Assembly: GCA_016165875.1 (NCBI GenBank) | Contig: JABBOT010000030.1 | Span: forward strand, 248,001-312,000 | Source: Acanthopleura granulata | Taxonomy: Eukaryota > Mollusca > Polyplacophora > Chitonida > Chitonidae | Length of the DNA stretch: 64,000 nucleotides | Direction of reading: 5' to 3' | Shown: in pieces, positions 12,501-22,499 of the stretch | How the letters are laid out: each line of letters begins with the position of its first letter | Numbering within the stretch: the first letter of the stretch is position 1 | Notes under the pieces: model-generated | Told to the model about the DNA's origin: nothing | The model's database searches: none | Seen by the model: only the letters and a program-made list of their open reading frames with translations | Program-made: the position numbers and the translations under genes

Positions 12501-15500
12501 TTGTTTAGAGAGAGCATAAGGTATCTGTTTCATGGTAGATTAATTCACATTAGTCCATTATATGATTGTGAAATTTTACTGGAAGGGAATATGCTAAAAC
12601 TGCGTGATTTTAAGAAATTCTTCATTGTAAGAATTACAAAGTCCGAGAGTTTTTCATTATTAAGTAGATAAATGTCTATCAACACTCAAAAGCTTCAAGA
12701 TGCAGCAAAAGGTTTAATTTTAAGTGCATCAAATGAGTGACCACGTAACATCTTATGTCCACAGCTTGCCAAGACAAAATCTATAAACGGTACCGTTGTG
12801 CACAAAAAATCCTCGAAATTGATTGATGTTGGTTACGTAACTGTAGAGCAATAGCAACAAGGAAAACAGATCCCTCTATTTGTTGGAAAATGTTCATTGT
12901 TGCACTTCTACCTAATGTCTCCGCACATTTCAGTGGTATCTACTCATACGAGACTCTCGACCGATATCTCTGTCCTCACTTTTCACGAGTGAGAAGCGAG
13001 AAAACAGTGATGTGGTAATACGTCAATTGACGTCAATTTAGACATTAATTACGACGAACGTGCCCACAACAGGAAAGTATCCACTTAGGCGCATTTACTT
13101 CTTCTGGTCACAGGGACATTGAGAATTTGTGCTTTCCTGGTTATTGGTAACTTATATCTCAATAATTCATAGAACCTGCTGGACTCACCCAGACATTGCC
13201 CTGTGGATGACCGTGTTGCTCCTGCTGGACAGTTACATCGGTATTCGTTCTCTTTCAATAGGTCTGTACACGTGGTGTTGACAGGACACGTTTTGTTACT
13301 CAAGTTGCATGCTTCTGCAATACACAAGCTAATATCAGTATACGTACACAATTTTGCGTGCATTAAATTATATTTATGATCTTGTGGAATAAAGTTCTCA
13401 CCACCTTAAGCCAACCTGAATGGAGGACATGAGATGGAATTGGATTAAAGAGTACTTTTAGTTCGAGATAAAACGTTTGAGCCATATTTGGTACATTTGT
13501 GATGACATTAACGTTAATATTTCTTTTACACCTTGCTGCACAACAAAGAGAGCCAGCCATTTATATCTGACTATTCAATGACTTGGGCAAGGAAATTTGA
13601 GAGTATGTTACAAAGGAAGAAATATTTCGTGTCTATTTATTCACCAGTTTATACTAGAGGTAAATTTAATTTATTACAATATTTTGTATAATTATTTCAC
13701 GACATATCGCTTAACGCTATGGGCAGGGGGAAAACTCATAGGGCTTGGTATATCCTTAATATATTTCTACTTCCAGAAGGTGGGATTTGCATTTCTTACT
13801 AGGACAGATAACCGTATGCTTCGTTTTGGGCAGAGCCAAGAGAAACCTACCGTCATCCGCAGGTTGCTGGCCGACCTTCCTACGTGTAACCTGCGAGGAA
13901 GCCAGAATCTGGACATGAACTCACAGCGTTCTGCACGGTAACTTTAAACTTTGTAGAGCTGTGCAAAAATTTATTTACTTATTTATTTATTTATTTGATC
14001 TGTTTTACGCTGTGTTCAAGAATATTTCACTTATACGACGGCGGCCAGCCTTATGGTGGGAGGAAACTGGCCAGAGCCCGGGGGAAAACCACGACCATCA
14101 GCAGATTGCTGGTAGACCTTCCCTCGTACGGACGGAGAGGAAGCCAGCCTGAGTTCCACTTTTGCATTTCCAATGATGATATAACTTACCCAAACAATAC
14201 CCCAGCAACGGAGAAGTGTCATTCAGGTTTTCCAAAATACCCTTCTTGGACGGGCATGAACAAACACCCGGTTCTTTACATTCTGATCCGAAACCACACA
14301 ACCGATTTCCACAGGCTGTAACTCCCTCACCTAAGACCACAGAAAGTTATAGCCAGTTATCACCAGTACATCTTCATGGGTCTCACTAACCTGCAACTCC
14401 TCTCTATTTCCAAGAGTTATTTTGCTTTCCTAATATGCTGTCCGGTAAGCTTTGGGCGTGTCTAGGGCATCATCCCTAACTTATTACCTACGTTACATTA
14501 ATACATCACATATCTCAAATTATTAAAGAGATTCCTATAAGTTAGTAATATGATGTGTATATATGTATGCCTCTGATGTAGCACAGTTTAGGACTGACAA
14601 GTTACGGCTTCTCATCTCACCTCGATTCTTTGCTAGAAAAACATTAATTTTCCGAAGTGTTTTATTCTAACATTGGGAAAAAAGTTTATATCAATTACAA
14701 GGGCACGTATATAGAGTAATTCCAGTTGTTAGCAGTGCACCAGTCTGTTTTTACCAGCGTACATAATTTCTGACGCATGTAAAATGGCAATTATGTGGAG
14801 AAATTTTACGTGATTGGTTGGTCACCAATTATGACTACGGCTGTGTTAGGATCATCCTACACCTCCTAACGAGTCACGAAACTGCAGGACATGGAATTGG
14901 TCATATAATAATATAGTCAAGCACTGTCCTCAGTTTTCCTGATTCTCACAATGTTCAACTTACCCACACAGTAACTGACACCTTCATATTCCCGGACTGT
15001 CCATTGTTCGCCTCCATCAGATAAGCATATACATCGACCAGTGTCCTTGTCACATTTAGCTCTATAGCCACAAAGTTCTGTTCCACATTGTTCAGTTACG
15101 CCTAATAACAAAAAGTAAGCAAATCTCGCAAAATCTGAAAGTATTTACTCTTTCGCCACTTTAACCTGCAATTTCACATATTATTCATCATTCAGATTTC
15201 AAGAGAGTTGTTGTTGTAGCGCTCGGGTAAATACGGAGTTGGGCAAGTTTTATGCGTTGGTTACACTGTAGAGGCACTATATTTATTGATTTATTTCACG
15301 GGTGTTTTACGCCCTACCTAGATGCACTATAGATCACAACTTAACAGCTTAAAGAATTAGTGTCCAGATTTTGTTACTGGTCGTAATTATAAAGATTGTA
15401 ACCTGTTTAGAAAACATATTAAGGGGAGGGCTTCTGAGAGACGTAATAATGACTTTAAGTGAACCAAATAGAGAAGATTTATTAATAGACGATCTCTAGT

Positions 15501-17470
15501 CGGGCGAGGTCATAGACGGTGAACCCAAGGCTGGCTGGGCTATATAACCTGGCCCCAGTTTCATGAGGCGCACTTAGCTAAGGATTCCCTTAACTGCGAT
15601 GACAACATATGTTGTAGACATAGGAAGTGCACTTAGCTCAGTGCTACTTAGCACTAAGTATGCTTCATGAAAGACAACATGCAATTGTAGTCTCATATTA
15701 TTAGTTGTGTGACAATCTTCCGGGGATATACGGGTAGATGTTTGGCTTCGGTCGTTAATTTTCATCCTCGGCTTCGCCTGGGAAAACCATTGTCGATCTC
15801 AGTCAAATGTCTGCCCGTATATCCCCTGAAGATTGTCACACAGCTAATAATATGAGACCACAACTACATGTTATTGTCGGCATTCCCCAATATCCTAAAT
15901 GTATACATGTATGCCTAAATAGCCGCGTGTAATATAACACCAGTTAGGCCTGTAGAATGTGGACGTCGGCGCCAGCGCATAGACATTTGTCATCTAGCTG
16001 TTTTCAGTTCCTTTAATAATATTTTATGATCACTGTGTGCAGATGGCCAAATTTTTTGAGTTCAGCTGTATTCCTCCTCAAGCTTTCAGCGGTACAACGG
16101 TGAGAGCAAGTCCAGCTATTTTTGGTGGGTACTGTTTTGACAACCGTGTGCAGAACAGCAAACCATTTTATGCCTGTTGTCACTCGTGTAGCCTTTCCAA
16201 CAGTGAACTAAATAGCGAATTTCTTACAGCTCGTAAAGGTTGGACTTGTATGGCGCAATGAGATGGCGTCTACCGATTGTTGGCGGCCAAAAAATGAATC
16301 AAAGCTGCCTCATTATCTGGTGATATTATGTGCTATCTTTTATCTATAATTTTTTAACCTCTATGTTACAATGTATACAGAGGTAGTTGACTATGAACAC
16401 TAAATCTGCACACTAACCCTTTAACAAGTAGTGTCTAATGTATTTCCACGTCCATCTTAGTGTGACGCCATCTATGTTATTTTAGGTTTCTGCAGAGGCA
16501 AATATACAGACACAAGGAAGTATATGTAGAAGGTTTACGATTTATTCCCTTCATGTGACATTTTGTGATATATGTGCTATACATTTGGCCGATGCGATAA
16601 GTCTTGAATTCCTCCACACATAACTGATCTCGTGTTACTAGGTTAGATGAAGAACCAGTTTTATTCACATTTAGCACCTGTCGAACTAAAGATTGCAGCT
16701 TCTATGAAACTTTTCGACATGATGTTCTGCCGAGCAACAGATTTTAGTTCATAAGGAAATAAACGTCTGATCGTATGTTAAAATAAATCAACCAACTTTG
16801 TACATACATTAAATCACTATTTTCCCAATTATTTCCGCTGTGTTGCTGCTTGTGGGGTGTTGATGACGACAAACTGTCTGCGACGACTACATGATTATTT
16901 ACCACTGCTTATCACATCCCGGACAGTTTGTGTATAATCACATTTTGTGTGTGACCTAAATTACTAATTTTTAAAACTAACAACAGCGAGGTTATGTCTA
17001 TGTTAAAAAGCCAAGTTTACTACAGATCTTTGAAAGTGCAAAAGGATAACATAATGAGGTTATATGGATAACAACTTATACTTGAAAACAGTATTAGTAC
17101 CTATACCGAAAAATTGCTGCAGAATAAATAGAACTTGTGACCCATATAGCCTCGCTATGATAGTTTGCTTTAGAATAGACAAAATATTATGACGTAACCC
17201 ACTGAAATAGACACTACCTCCATATTAAAGTGTGTTACAGTTCGTGACTCAAGTAGCGTAGTAGAAAGCAGCCAAATCGATTTGGGACAGTACAGAATAT
17301 AATTATAGTTAAGCATACAGCAAGTCGCAAAGGATTAATTCATCACCCTGTATTGGTGACGATACACCCATATAGTCCAATTCTCCACACTCACCCTTGA
17401 CAAATGTGGCAGTCAGGACAAGCGGAAACCATGTTAAGGTCCTCGATCTTGAGAGAGAAGAGGCTGCCAT
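8931..17470 (-). CDS. Gene A: EGF-domain type I membrane receptor-like protein, 12 coding exons
   Basis: The joined exons are 17395-17470, 14964-15101, 14190-14330, 13189-13314, 12110-12160, 11745-11807, 11100-11144, 10869-10928, 10504-10566, 10075-10119, 9813-9903 and 8931-9519 (1488 bp). All introns are GT-AG, and every junction is phase 1 except the last (phase 2). Order of parts: signal peptide (residues 1-25), three EGF-like domains (about 26-160), a Ser/Thr/Pro-rich stalk (about 161-270), one transmembrane helix, a basic stop-transfer and a cytoplasmic tail of about 200 residues. The tail carries several tyrosine motifs (YEDV, YNTL, YDEL), so a cell-surface adhesion, recognition or engulfment receptor is plausible. 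That role is inference; the family is not recognised. The stalk contains a tandem exon duplication with a chimeric exon, so the mature transcript may skip some stalk exons. An unseen exon in the 2.3-kb first intron cannot be excluded. Confidence 0.8.
9813..9903 (-). CDS. Gene A transmembrane exon
   Basis: A 91-bp exon, phase 1 in and phase 2 out. It encodes a helix rich in Gly, Val and Ile (core GGAVFLVVIVVIVGVL) directly before basic residues supplied by the next exon (ARRRKRKR). That order means outside to inside, so the protein is type I. Only the first part of this exon is present in the duplicate. Confidence 0.82.
10075..10119 (-). CDS. Gene A exon: stalk exon S1, proximal copy
   Basis: A 45-bp phase 1-1 exon encoding GSPTITPSDAPLTTTG. 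It joins in frame to the transmembrane exon at 9903. Confidence 0.65.
10504..10566 (-). CDS. Gene A exon: stalk exon S2, proximal copy
   Basis: A 63-bp phase 1-1 Thr-rich exon, the same as 11745-11807. It has intact acceptor and donor sites. Confidence 0.62.
10869..10928 (-). CDS. Gene A chimeric exon: half transmembrane exon fused to stalk exon end
   Basis: The 5' part copies the transmembrane exon (TRTLIIGLASGIGGA) and the 3' part copies the end of stalk exon S3 (SSMNG). The acceptor comes from the transmembrane exon and the donor from S3. At 60 bp it is phase 1-1, so inclusion would not break the frame. It arose at the junction of the tandem duplication. Whether it is spliced in is unknown; it would place a half-length hydrophobic stretch in the stalk. 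Confidence 0.45.
11100..11144 (-). CDS. Gene A exon 7: stalk exon S1, distal copy
   Basis: A 45-bp phase 1-1 exon encoding GSPTITPSDAPLTTTG, with acceptor TTTCAG and donor GTAGGT. It is the duplicate of 10075-10119, 1025 bp away, and differs by only a base or so. Confidence 0.6.
11370..11587. other. Extra 218-bp segment in second duplication unit
   Basis: This stretch is in unit 2 only; unit 1 has 2 bases at the matching point (10345-10346). The short string TTCTGTTCT occurs at both ends. It could be an insertion with target duplication or a segment deleted from unit 1. It contains no coding exon. Confidence 0.6.
11745..11807 (-). CDS. Gene A exon 6: stalk exon S2, distal copy
   Basis: A 63-bp phase 1-1 exon encoding a Thr-rich segment that starts GKPTTTTSAVDVTTETASS. 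It is identical in sequence to 10504-10566, 1241 bp away. It probably forms part of an O-glycosylated stalk. Confidence 0.62.
12110..12160 (-). CDS. Gene A exon 5: Ser/Thr stalk exon (type S3)
   Basis: A 51-bp phase 1-1 exon encoding GKPSTIPVITEAASSMNG. It lies just outside the recent duplication, but its end is reused in the chimeric exon at 10869-10928. Its flanking intron resembles that of the S2 exons, which points to an older duplication. Confidence 0.65.
13189..13314 (-). CDS. Gene A exon 4: EGF-like domain 3
   Basis: A 126-bp phase 1-1 exon with a textbook EGF cysteine pattern: C-x6-C-x5-C-x10-C-x-C-x11-C, ending QCLG. It has NKT and NTT sequons. The acceptor is TTGCAG and the donor GTGAGT. 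The three EGF exons in a row, all phase 1, are typical of extracellular module shuffling. Confidence 0.85.
13840..13940 (-). mobile_element. SINE fragment in gene A intron
   Basis: ATCCGCAGGTTGCTGGCCGA, followed by a diverged body part and GAACTCACAGCG. It lies about 25 bp before the next SINE. Confidence 0.6.
13965..14160 (-). mobile_element. SINE ending about 30 bp from gene A exon 3
   Basis: A (TTTA)n tail, then TTCAAGAATATTTCACTTAT, GTGGGAGGAAACTGG and AGCCCGGGGGAAAACCACGA. Head truncated. Confidence 0.8.
14190..14330 (-). CDS. Gene A exon 3: EGF-like domain 2
   Basis: A 141-bp phase 1-1 exon. It starts GEGVTACGNRLCGFGSEC, continues with CSC and ends in GYCLG. The layout matches exon 2 (CG-x-x-LCG), so the two are probably an old exon duplication. 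It carries an NDT glycosylation sequon. A SINE lies about 30 bp beyond its donor site. Confidence 0.82.
14964..15101 (-). CDS. Gene A exon 2: EGF-like domain 1
   Basis: A 138-bp symmetrical phase 1-1 exon. It encodes six cysteines in EGF order (CGTELCGYRAKC, then CIC, then a final SYC). The acceptor is TTATTAG and the donor GTAAGTT. It contains no premature stop and keeps frame with both neighbours. Confidence 0.82.
15280..15335 (-). mobile_element. SINE tail fragment
   Basis: TTTATTGATTTATTTC, then GGTGTTTTACGCCCTACCT only. Confidence 0.5.
15546..15672. mobile_element. Small MITE-like element
   Basis: The ends are imperfect inverted repeats (GTTTCATGAGGCGCACTTAG against CTTTCATGAAGCATACTTAG read from the other side) and the total length is about 125 bp. 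It lies in the first intron of gene A. Confidence 0.65.
15673..15873. repeat. Large inverted repeat, about 70-bp arms
   Basis: Arm 15677-15746 and the reverse complement of 15803-15872 match with few differences (for example GTGTGACAATCTTCCGGGGA against TCCCCTGAAGATTGTCACAC). The spacer is about 56 bp. It directly adjoins the MITE at 15546-15672 and could fold into one long hairpin. Confidence 0.8.
15875..17390. other. Gene A first intron remainder, nothing recognised
   Basis: A short open frame at 16037-16261 (plus) has no domain, leader or splice context. No exon with phase 1-1 was found here, but a small one could be missed. Confidence 0.45.
17395..17470 (-). CDS. Gene A exon 1: start codon and signal peptide
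   Basis: An ATG at 17470 opens MAASSLSRSRTLTWFPLV, followed by LTATFVK. This is a basic start, a hydrophobic core and a small-residue end, as in a signal peptide. The exon ends in phase 1 at a GTGAGT donor and joins exactly to the phase-1 acceptor at 15101. No in-frame ATG alternative makes a better leader. Confidence 0.72.
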
Positions 17471-17474
17471 CCTT

Positions 17475-19620
17475 CACACGTTTTAGCCGTGTACCCGTCT
17501 GTGCGACATTACCAGGCATACGCTATTGCACGTAAGCGCCTCCAAGTACAATTTCGACAATGTTAACAATTTGCCACTATCATTTTCCATTTGCCCCTAT
17601 GTGGGGCTAAGCCCTAAAACAAGGATTCATTCGTGAGTGTTTGTATATAGTTTTACTTCCTGGATGGGATAAACCGTTACAGTCGACGTAGACCGTCACA
17701 TTTTCATGATTTAGTTACATGCTGTATAAACTTATCATCACTATGGCCACTTGTCAAGAACTATTTGTAGCCTCGTTAGATTTTTTCACTGCAGCGACTA
17801 ACATACGAAGCCTGTTATTACGTTAGGTAGGCTTGCTATCCTAGCACTGTAAGATTCAACACGAAAACTTCATCGAGATCTGTAGGGCTGTTATCTGAAT
17901 GGCACCCTAAACTTGTTATCTATATAACATAAGAGTGACCATGTTCTGTTTGCAAGTACACTTAGTATATAAAGTAGTATAAATATGTTAAAATACAAAA
18001 TAAGAACATATTTTTTTATTTATTTTTATTCCAGTGAGTTAAAAGTGTAACAAGGAAAGTTCATTGCCTTCATTTACCACACCATCTGGATCTCGTGTGA
18101 ATTTTTATCTAATACATTATCTATTCAGGAAAAAGCACGAGAAAAGACTGTTTGCACAGGTAGTTTGGCTTGGTAGTCCATTTGAATTCCCGTTGCAATA
18201 CGTTACCATTCAATATTACCTATGTCTTCATGGGTTGACAAGAATCTAGGCGAAGTTTTTAACATGTATGAATGACTGACGGGCATTTTGATATCCCTGT
18301 GCTGAAAGTGGTGCGGGCAGACTTGGTTAGTTCAGTAAACACTTTTGTGGTGTCAATACCCCGTATTGCATTTTGTAGCTAAAAACAACCAAACCATTAT
18401 TTCGTCAGAATGTTTGTGTAACATAATGAAAGGCTGTGGTTCCCACCTTGCTCTCTCACTATCTTAGAGTATGACAGTAATTTTTTTCCTCAAGTTGACT
18501 GTCACATGTTCCGCCTGTGTGTTTGTGTCAATTTTGTCAGTGTCGTGTGTATTAAGTGTCGCATTACAACAGACCCTGGTATGTATAATTACTCCAAAAA
18601 AAAAGATAACTTAAATGTGTTCACTTATTTATTGATAGAGCTCGGCGGAAAACCTATAACCATCCCTAGAGGTTGCTTCACCCGTATGGCCGGAGAAGAA
18701 GTCAACGTGAGCTGATCTCAAACTAACAGCTACCGCATTGTCTCTTATATTTTGATAGAGTGTAGTGAGAAGGCCAAGCTTAATGTGATGGTATCGCGCG
18801 ACATTGTTCGGGGAAATGTGTTTTTAGAGTTGAAAATGACTACATAAATAGGAAGGAAGGCAGTGCGCTTGAGTAACCTGTAAACGTGTTGAGATCAAGT
18901 CAGATCGGCCTCAGACATGTACCGGTGTAGGTCAAAAGAACGCCGAACCCAAGTCACTATACATGACGCCATACCTACACCGTTATACATGTAACAAGCT
19001 TACACTTTGGGTCATGATGCACTGTACCTTTTCCCCTCACATGTACACAACTGATTACCGCTCTGCCTTCCGCTTCCACTGGCACGCTGTATCATGTTAC
19101 TCGTGTGGTTAATTTTATTTGAGTGTCATAATACTGTGTCACAAGCAGGGTGAATTTATCTTCCTTGATACACGTATGTGGAAAAATACGCAGTCGAATT
19201 GTCTCGTGATGCCCATGTGCATGCACCGTCACGTGTCCTTGCTTAACTTGGTTGTCATCGGCTAGTTATATCCAGCCCATATTCTCTGGACTCGTGCAGT
19301 GTTGGATGTTAGGGAACAAGTATCCTCGGCTCTGAAGTATTTAATATCTGTCATAATGTATATTTGGCCTCATTTCAGATCGAGTTCGAACCCAGCTATT
19401 GTTAAATCGGGAGGGGCTGTACAGACTTATTTATTCATTACACTAGAGATTTACTTCGATGTGTTACATGTAGCTCGCACGCTACCTTTCATGGTGATCG
19501 CGCACTGGCTTTACGTAACGCAACATAACAGGTGTTGTAGTTTACTATTAGCAGTCATCGTCTGCGTATATCTCGAATATTATATTACTGTATTATTATG
19601 ATATTATTCCCTACACTGAT
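17475..19620. other. Upstream of gene A, no gene seen
   Basis: Holds only a weak SINE fragment (18610-18742). The gene A promoter and any 5' untranslated exon should lie here; no clear TATA or initiator context was identified. Confidence 0.4.
18610..18742 (-). mobile_element. SINE fragment
   Basis: Diverged body pieces (CATCCCTAGAGGTTGC and GTATGGCCGGAGAAG) ending near a head-like CTACCGCATTG. Confidence 0.45.
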
Positions 19621-19621
19621 A

Positions 19622-19712
19622 TATCGAAATAAAATACTGTCTCGGGTGAGACTCGAACTCATGACTTAGAGTGTCTAGTGCTATAGTTTACCTCTCAACG
19701 GTTTGGAAATAT
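19622..19712 (-). mobile_element. tRNA-like SINE head, other family
   Basis: On the minus strand, ATGAGTTCGAGTCTCACCCG matches a B box, with a weak A-box region before it. It is too degraded to be a tRNA gene. Confidence 0.4.
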
Positions 19713-19837
19713 TTTCAAGTCCATGCAATTTAACCACTATTGAGCGCCTTTGTTCATCTCGATCTATTAGATATAAAACCTTTAGAATGCTCTTTCAAAA
19801 AAATTTAGGATTTGAGTCTTGGTTCTCTACATTAAAA

Positions 19838-19900
19838 AAGTGAGAGTCTCTCACCAATGCGGCCGCTGTGAGTCCAAGCCCATCCCACGCTGGCGTGCTT
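19838..19900 (+). mobile_element. SINE head fragment beside non-LTR copy
   Basis: TCTCACCAATGCGGCCGCTG, then GAGTCCAAGCCCATCCCACG; it stops just before the non-LTR 3' end. Confidence 0.6.
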
Positions 19901-19944
19901 TTTTTCTTTTGGTATATATTGATTCATCCATTTAAATACATATT

Positions 19945-21718
19945 ACATAATAACTGCACCCTATTACGTGTTGACAAAGATCGTCACAGAAAAGGAGGCT
20001 ACAACAGGGTATTACAGACAAATGCATTTTTATGCAGCTTTAATCATATAAAAAAAATCAGCGTTACATACAGCTGTAAGTGATTGGCATGTTAAACGGT
20101 TATCCTAATAAATGGATTATGTGTTACGTGTCTGTGACAGAGTGTGTCATCTTGTCCACCAATGTGCACAGAAGCTGCTCGTGTAGGCTGCCATAGCGTA
20201 GCTTTAAACACAGGAAGCCCCTTAGCCTGCTTCCCAAAATACAGGTGGCTTCTGCGACGCTTAAACACACCCCGTTCGGCCAAGGAAACGATCGCATTGA
20301 CGAAGTATGTATTAATGTTGTTTAGCCAAGAGCCAATTCCAAACCAAAAATCAAGCCCAGTGTCACTGAGGACAGTTACAGGAGTATAACGAAAAACTTC
20401 TTCCAACATTTGGCCAACATAGGCATGGATTTTCATTAGACCGTCACAAGTGAAAAAGAAAAAAATGGAGCAGATCTTCTACGTGTCGATTGTGCAATTG
20501 ATGCAGATCTGAAGCTACCAGCCCACTCTTAAAAACAGTTCAAATTTAGTGATTATAGTATTGTGCTGGGTCTTAAAATTTAATTAAATTGCAATTCTTG
20601 CCTATAAGGTAAATATACTTAAAATGAGGAACAGTATCGAAGTTTGGAAAAACTACAGTACAATAACTAACAGATGCGGGAGAGTGGGCAATGTTTGGTT
20701 TTAAAAGATCGTGAAAGTCGCGTGTTTTTAGCTTAATCATTGATATTTCTGTTCGTTTTATTAGGATTTTGGGTGCCTCGTAAACTTTATTCCAGAGCCA
20801 GTAAGTCCCAGATATTATATCCACTGCTAGATATTATATTATATTTGATACTACTGATTTAATTACATCGTAAAGCATTTCTATCTGGCCAGGATCAGCC
20901 TGGGGAGAGCAAGACAGAACGATATCTTTAATTCCCTCTTGTGGGCATAAAACCCGGTACCACTTCATACTGGTACTTTTTCAGACTGAAAAGGCCTGAA
21001 TTTAAAAATGGGTGAAAAAATAAGGTTTTCCCGTTTACAACAATGCCTAAATTGAAAAGGACGGGTTGACATGCTGCATTTATTTCTTTGTCTATAATGA
21101 GATTAACAGGCCTCAACAACTCTCGCCAAGAAGACATAACCTGGCTGTAAAAAGGAGGCAGACAGTCGGGGAGAATCTTTGTCACAGTTGTGTAAAATAC
21201 AGTTTCGGGCATTGGAGATCCCTACCATCTGGACAGGAAATACATAACACATGACTTCCACACAGCGTGGTGAGCGGTTACGAAAAATCAGGTAAATTCA
21301 GGTCAGGTAAATGGAGCCCACTTTCACTGGTGTTATTTACGAAGGTGTCATAGCGCACAAGATGTTTCTGCTGTCCAGACACAAAATCTACACAAATGTC
21401 GTTTAACGTCGACTTCCTGTGAAACCATCTAGTTACGAGGCCTTTCTTTAGTTTTTCTTTCCAATTTTTTTTTTCGCACAAATCTTTGTTGTGCTGTATA
21501 AAAACGTATAATACAGATAGGTACTCGGTATTAACTGGTATCCCCTAAATTGTGTCGGACACAACTGTTATACACATCGGATGGAATTTTGCACATTTAG
21601 ATTGGCGTTAGGCGACATACATACTTTTCGGCACATTGCATAACACAACGGATGGATACTGCATCGGACACCATAAGTGTCGGAACTTTCGCATGCTGGT
21701 ACAATAATGAGGTAACCC
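19945..21718 (-). mobile_element. 5'-truncated copy of the same non-LTR retrotransposon
   Basis: This matches 1640-3540 along its length, for example CACCCTATTAC at the 3' end, the HIGGQDDTLCH region and the upstream WRELLRPVNLIIDKE region. Similarity stops at ATGAGGTAACC near 21718, within the reverse transcriptase, and SINE sequence follows. A 5' truncation is normal for target-primed insertion. Confidence 0.8.
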
Positions 21719-21721
21719 CTC

Positions 21722-21895
21722 CCAAACTAGCTTTCTCTCGTACGTGGTCGTACATGGGAAGGTCTGCCAACAACCCGCGGAATGTCGTGGGTTTTTCCTG
21801 GGCTCTGTAGGGTTTCTTCCCTTCGTCATGCTGGCCCTCGCTTTATTACTGAAACACTCTAGAGTATGAAGTAAAACACCAACAACTAAATAGAA
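21722..21895 (+). mobile_element. SINE, joined to the truncated non-LTR element
   Basis: ATGGGAAGGTCTGCCAACAA through GTATGAAGTAAAACACCAAC. The SINE body starts exactly where the non-LTR similarity ends. Confidence 0.72.
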
Positions 21896-22499
21896 GTAAA
21901 TATTTTGTTTCTGTGTCTTTTTATAGATTGAAAGATTTAATAAAAGATAATATATATGTAATATAAATCCTATATGCAAAATAAATACGATAGGCGCTAA
22001 ATTACTGTCACGCCTTCAAGCATATATATGCCAATATACTGCTTCGTCCATGGGAATTGTGAATTAAGTTGTATATTTACCCGGTATTGTTGGGTTCACA
22101 TGGATAGCCGTATTGATCTAAAATGTAACACACTTAGCATCAAGACATGTGGTTAACGATGGAAGTGCACTATAACCGCAGACTCACGGTTGACAGTGTT
22201 ACGAACCCAGTCTTTTAAACAATGTATTATATTTTTTATTTTGTTTTTGCGCTGACCGGGTTAGTGTCGGACCCATATTTTAACTCTCTGTACCTGATAG
22301 CCTGCACTGGAATTCAGTCGAGTGTTCTCGAGGCATCTGTTTATCAGTTTCGTGTCGATGTACATAAAGCGTACATTGTGGAAAGACGTACCCATATTGT
22401 AAATATGTTTACGATGAAACCATCCGGAATTTTCTTTACCTTAGGCTATAAATATGAGCGACGAAGTTGCAAAGCTCCTAGTCATTATACTCATGTCCA

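Noticed and set aside
16037..16261. Plus-strand frame with several cysteines
   Set aside because: Cysteine spacing matches no domain and there is no splice or leader context; it lies in the gene A first intron on the other strand.
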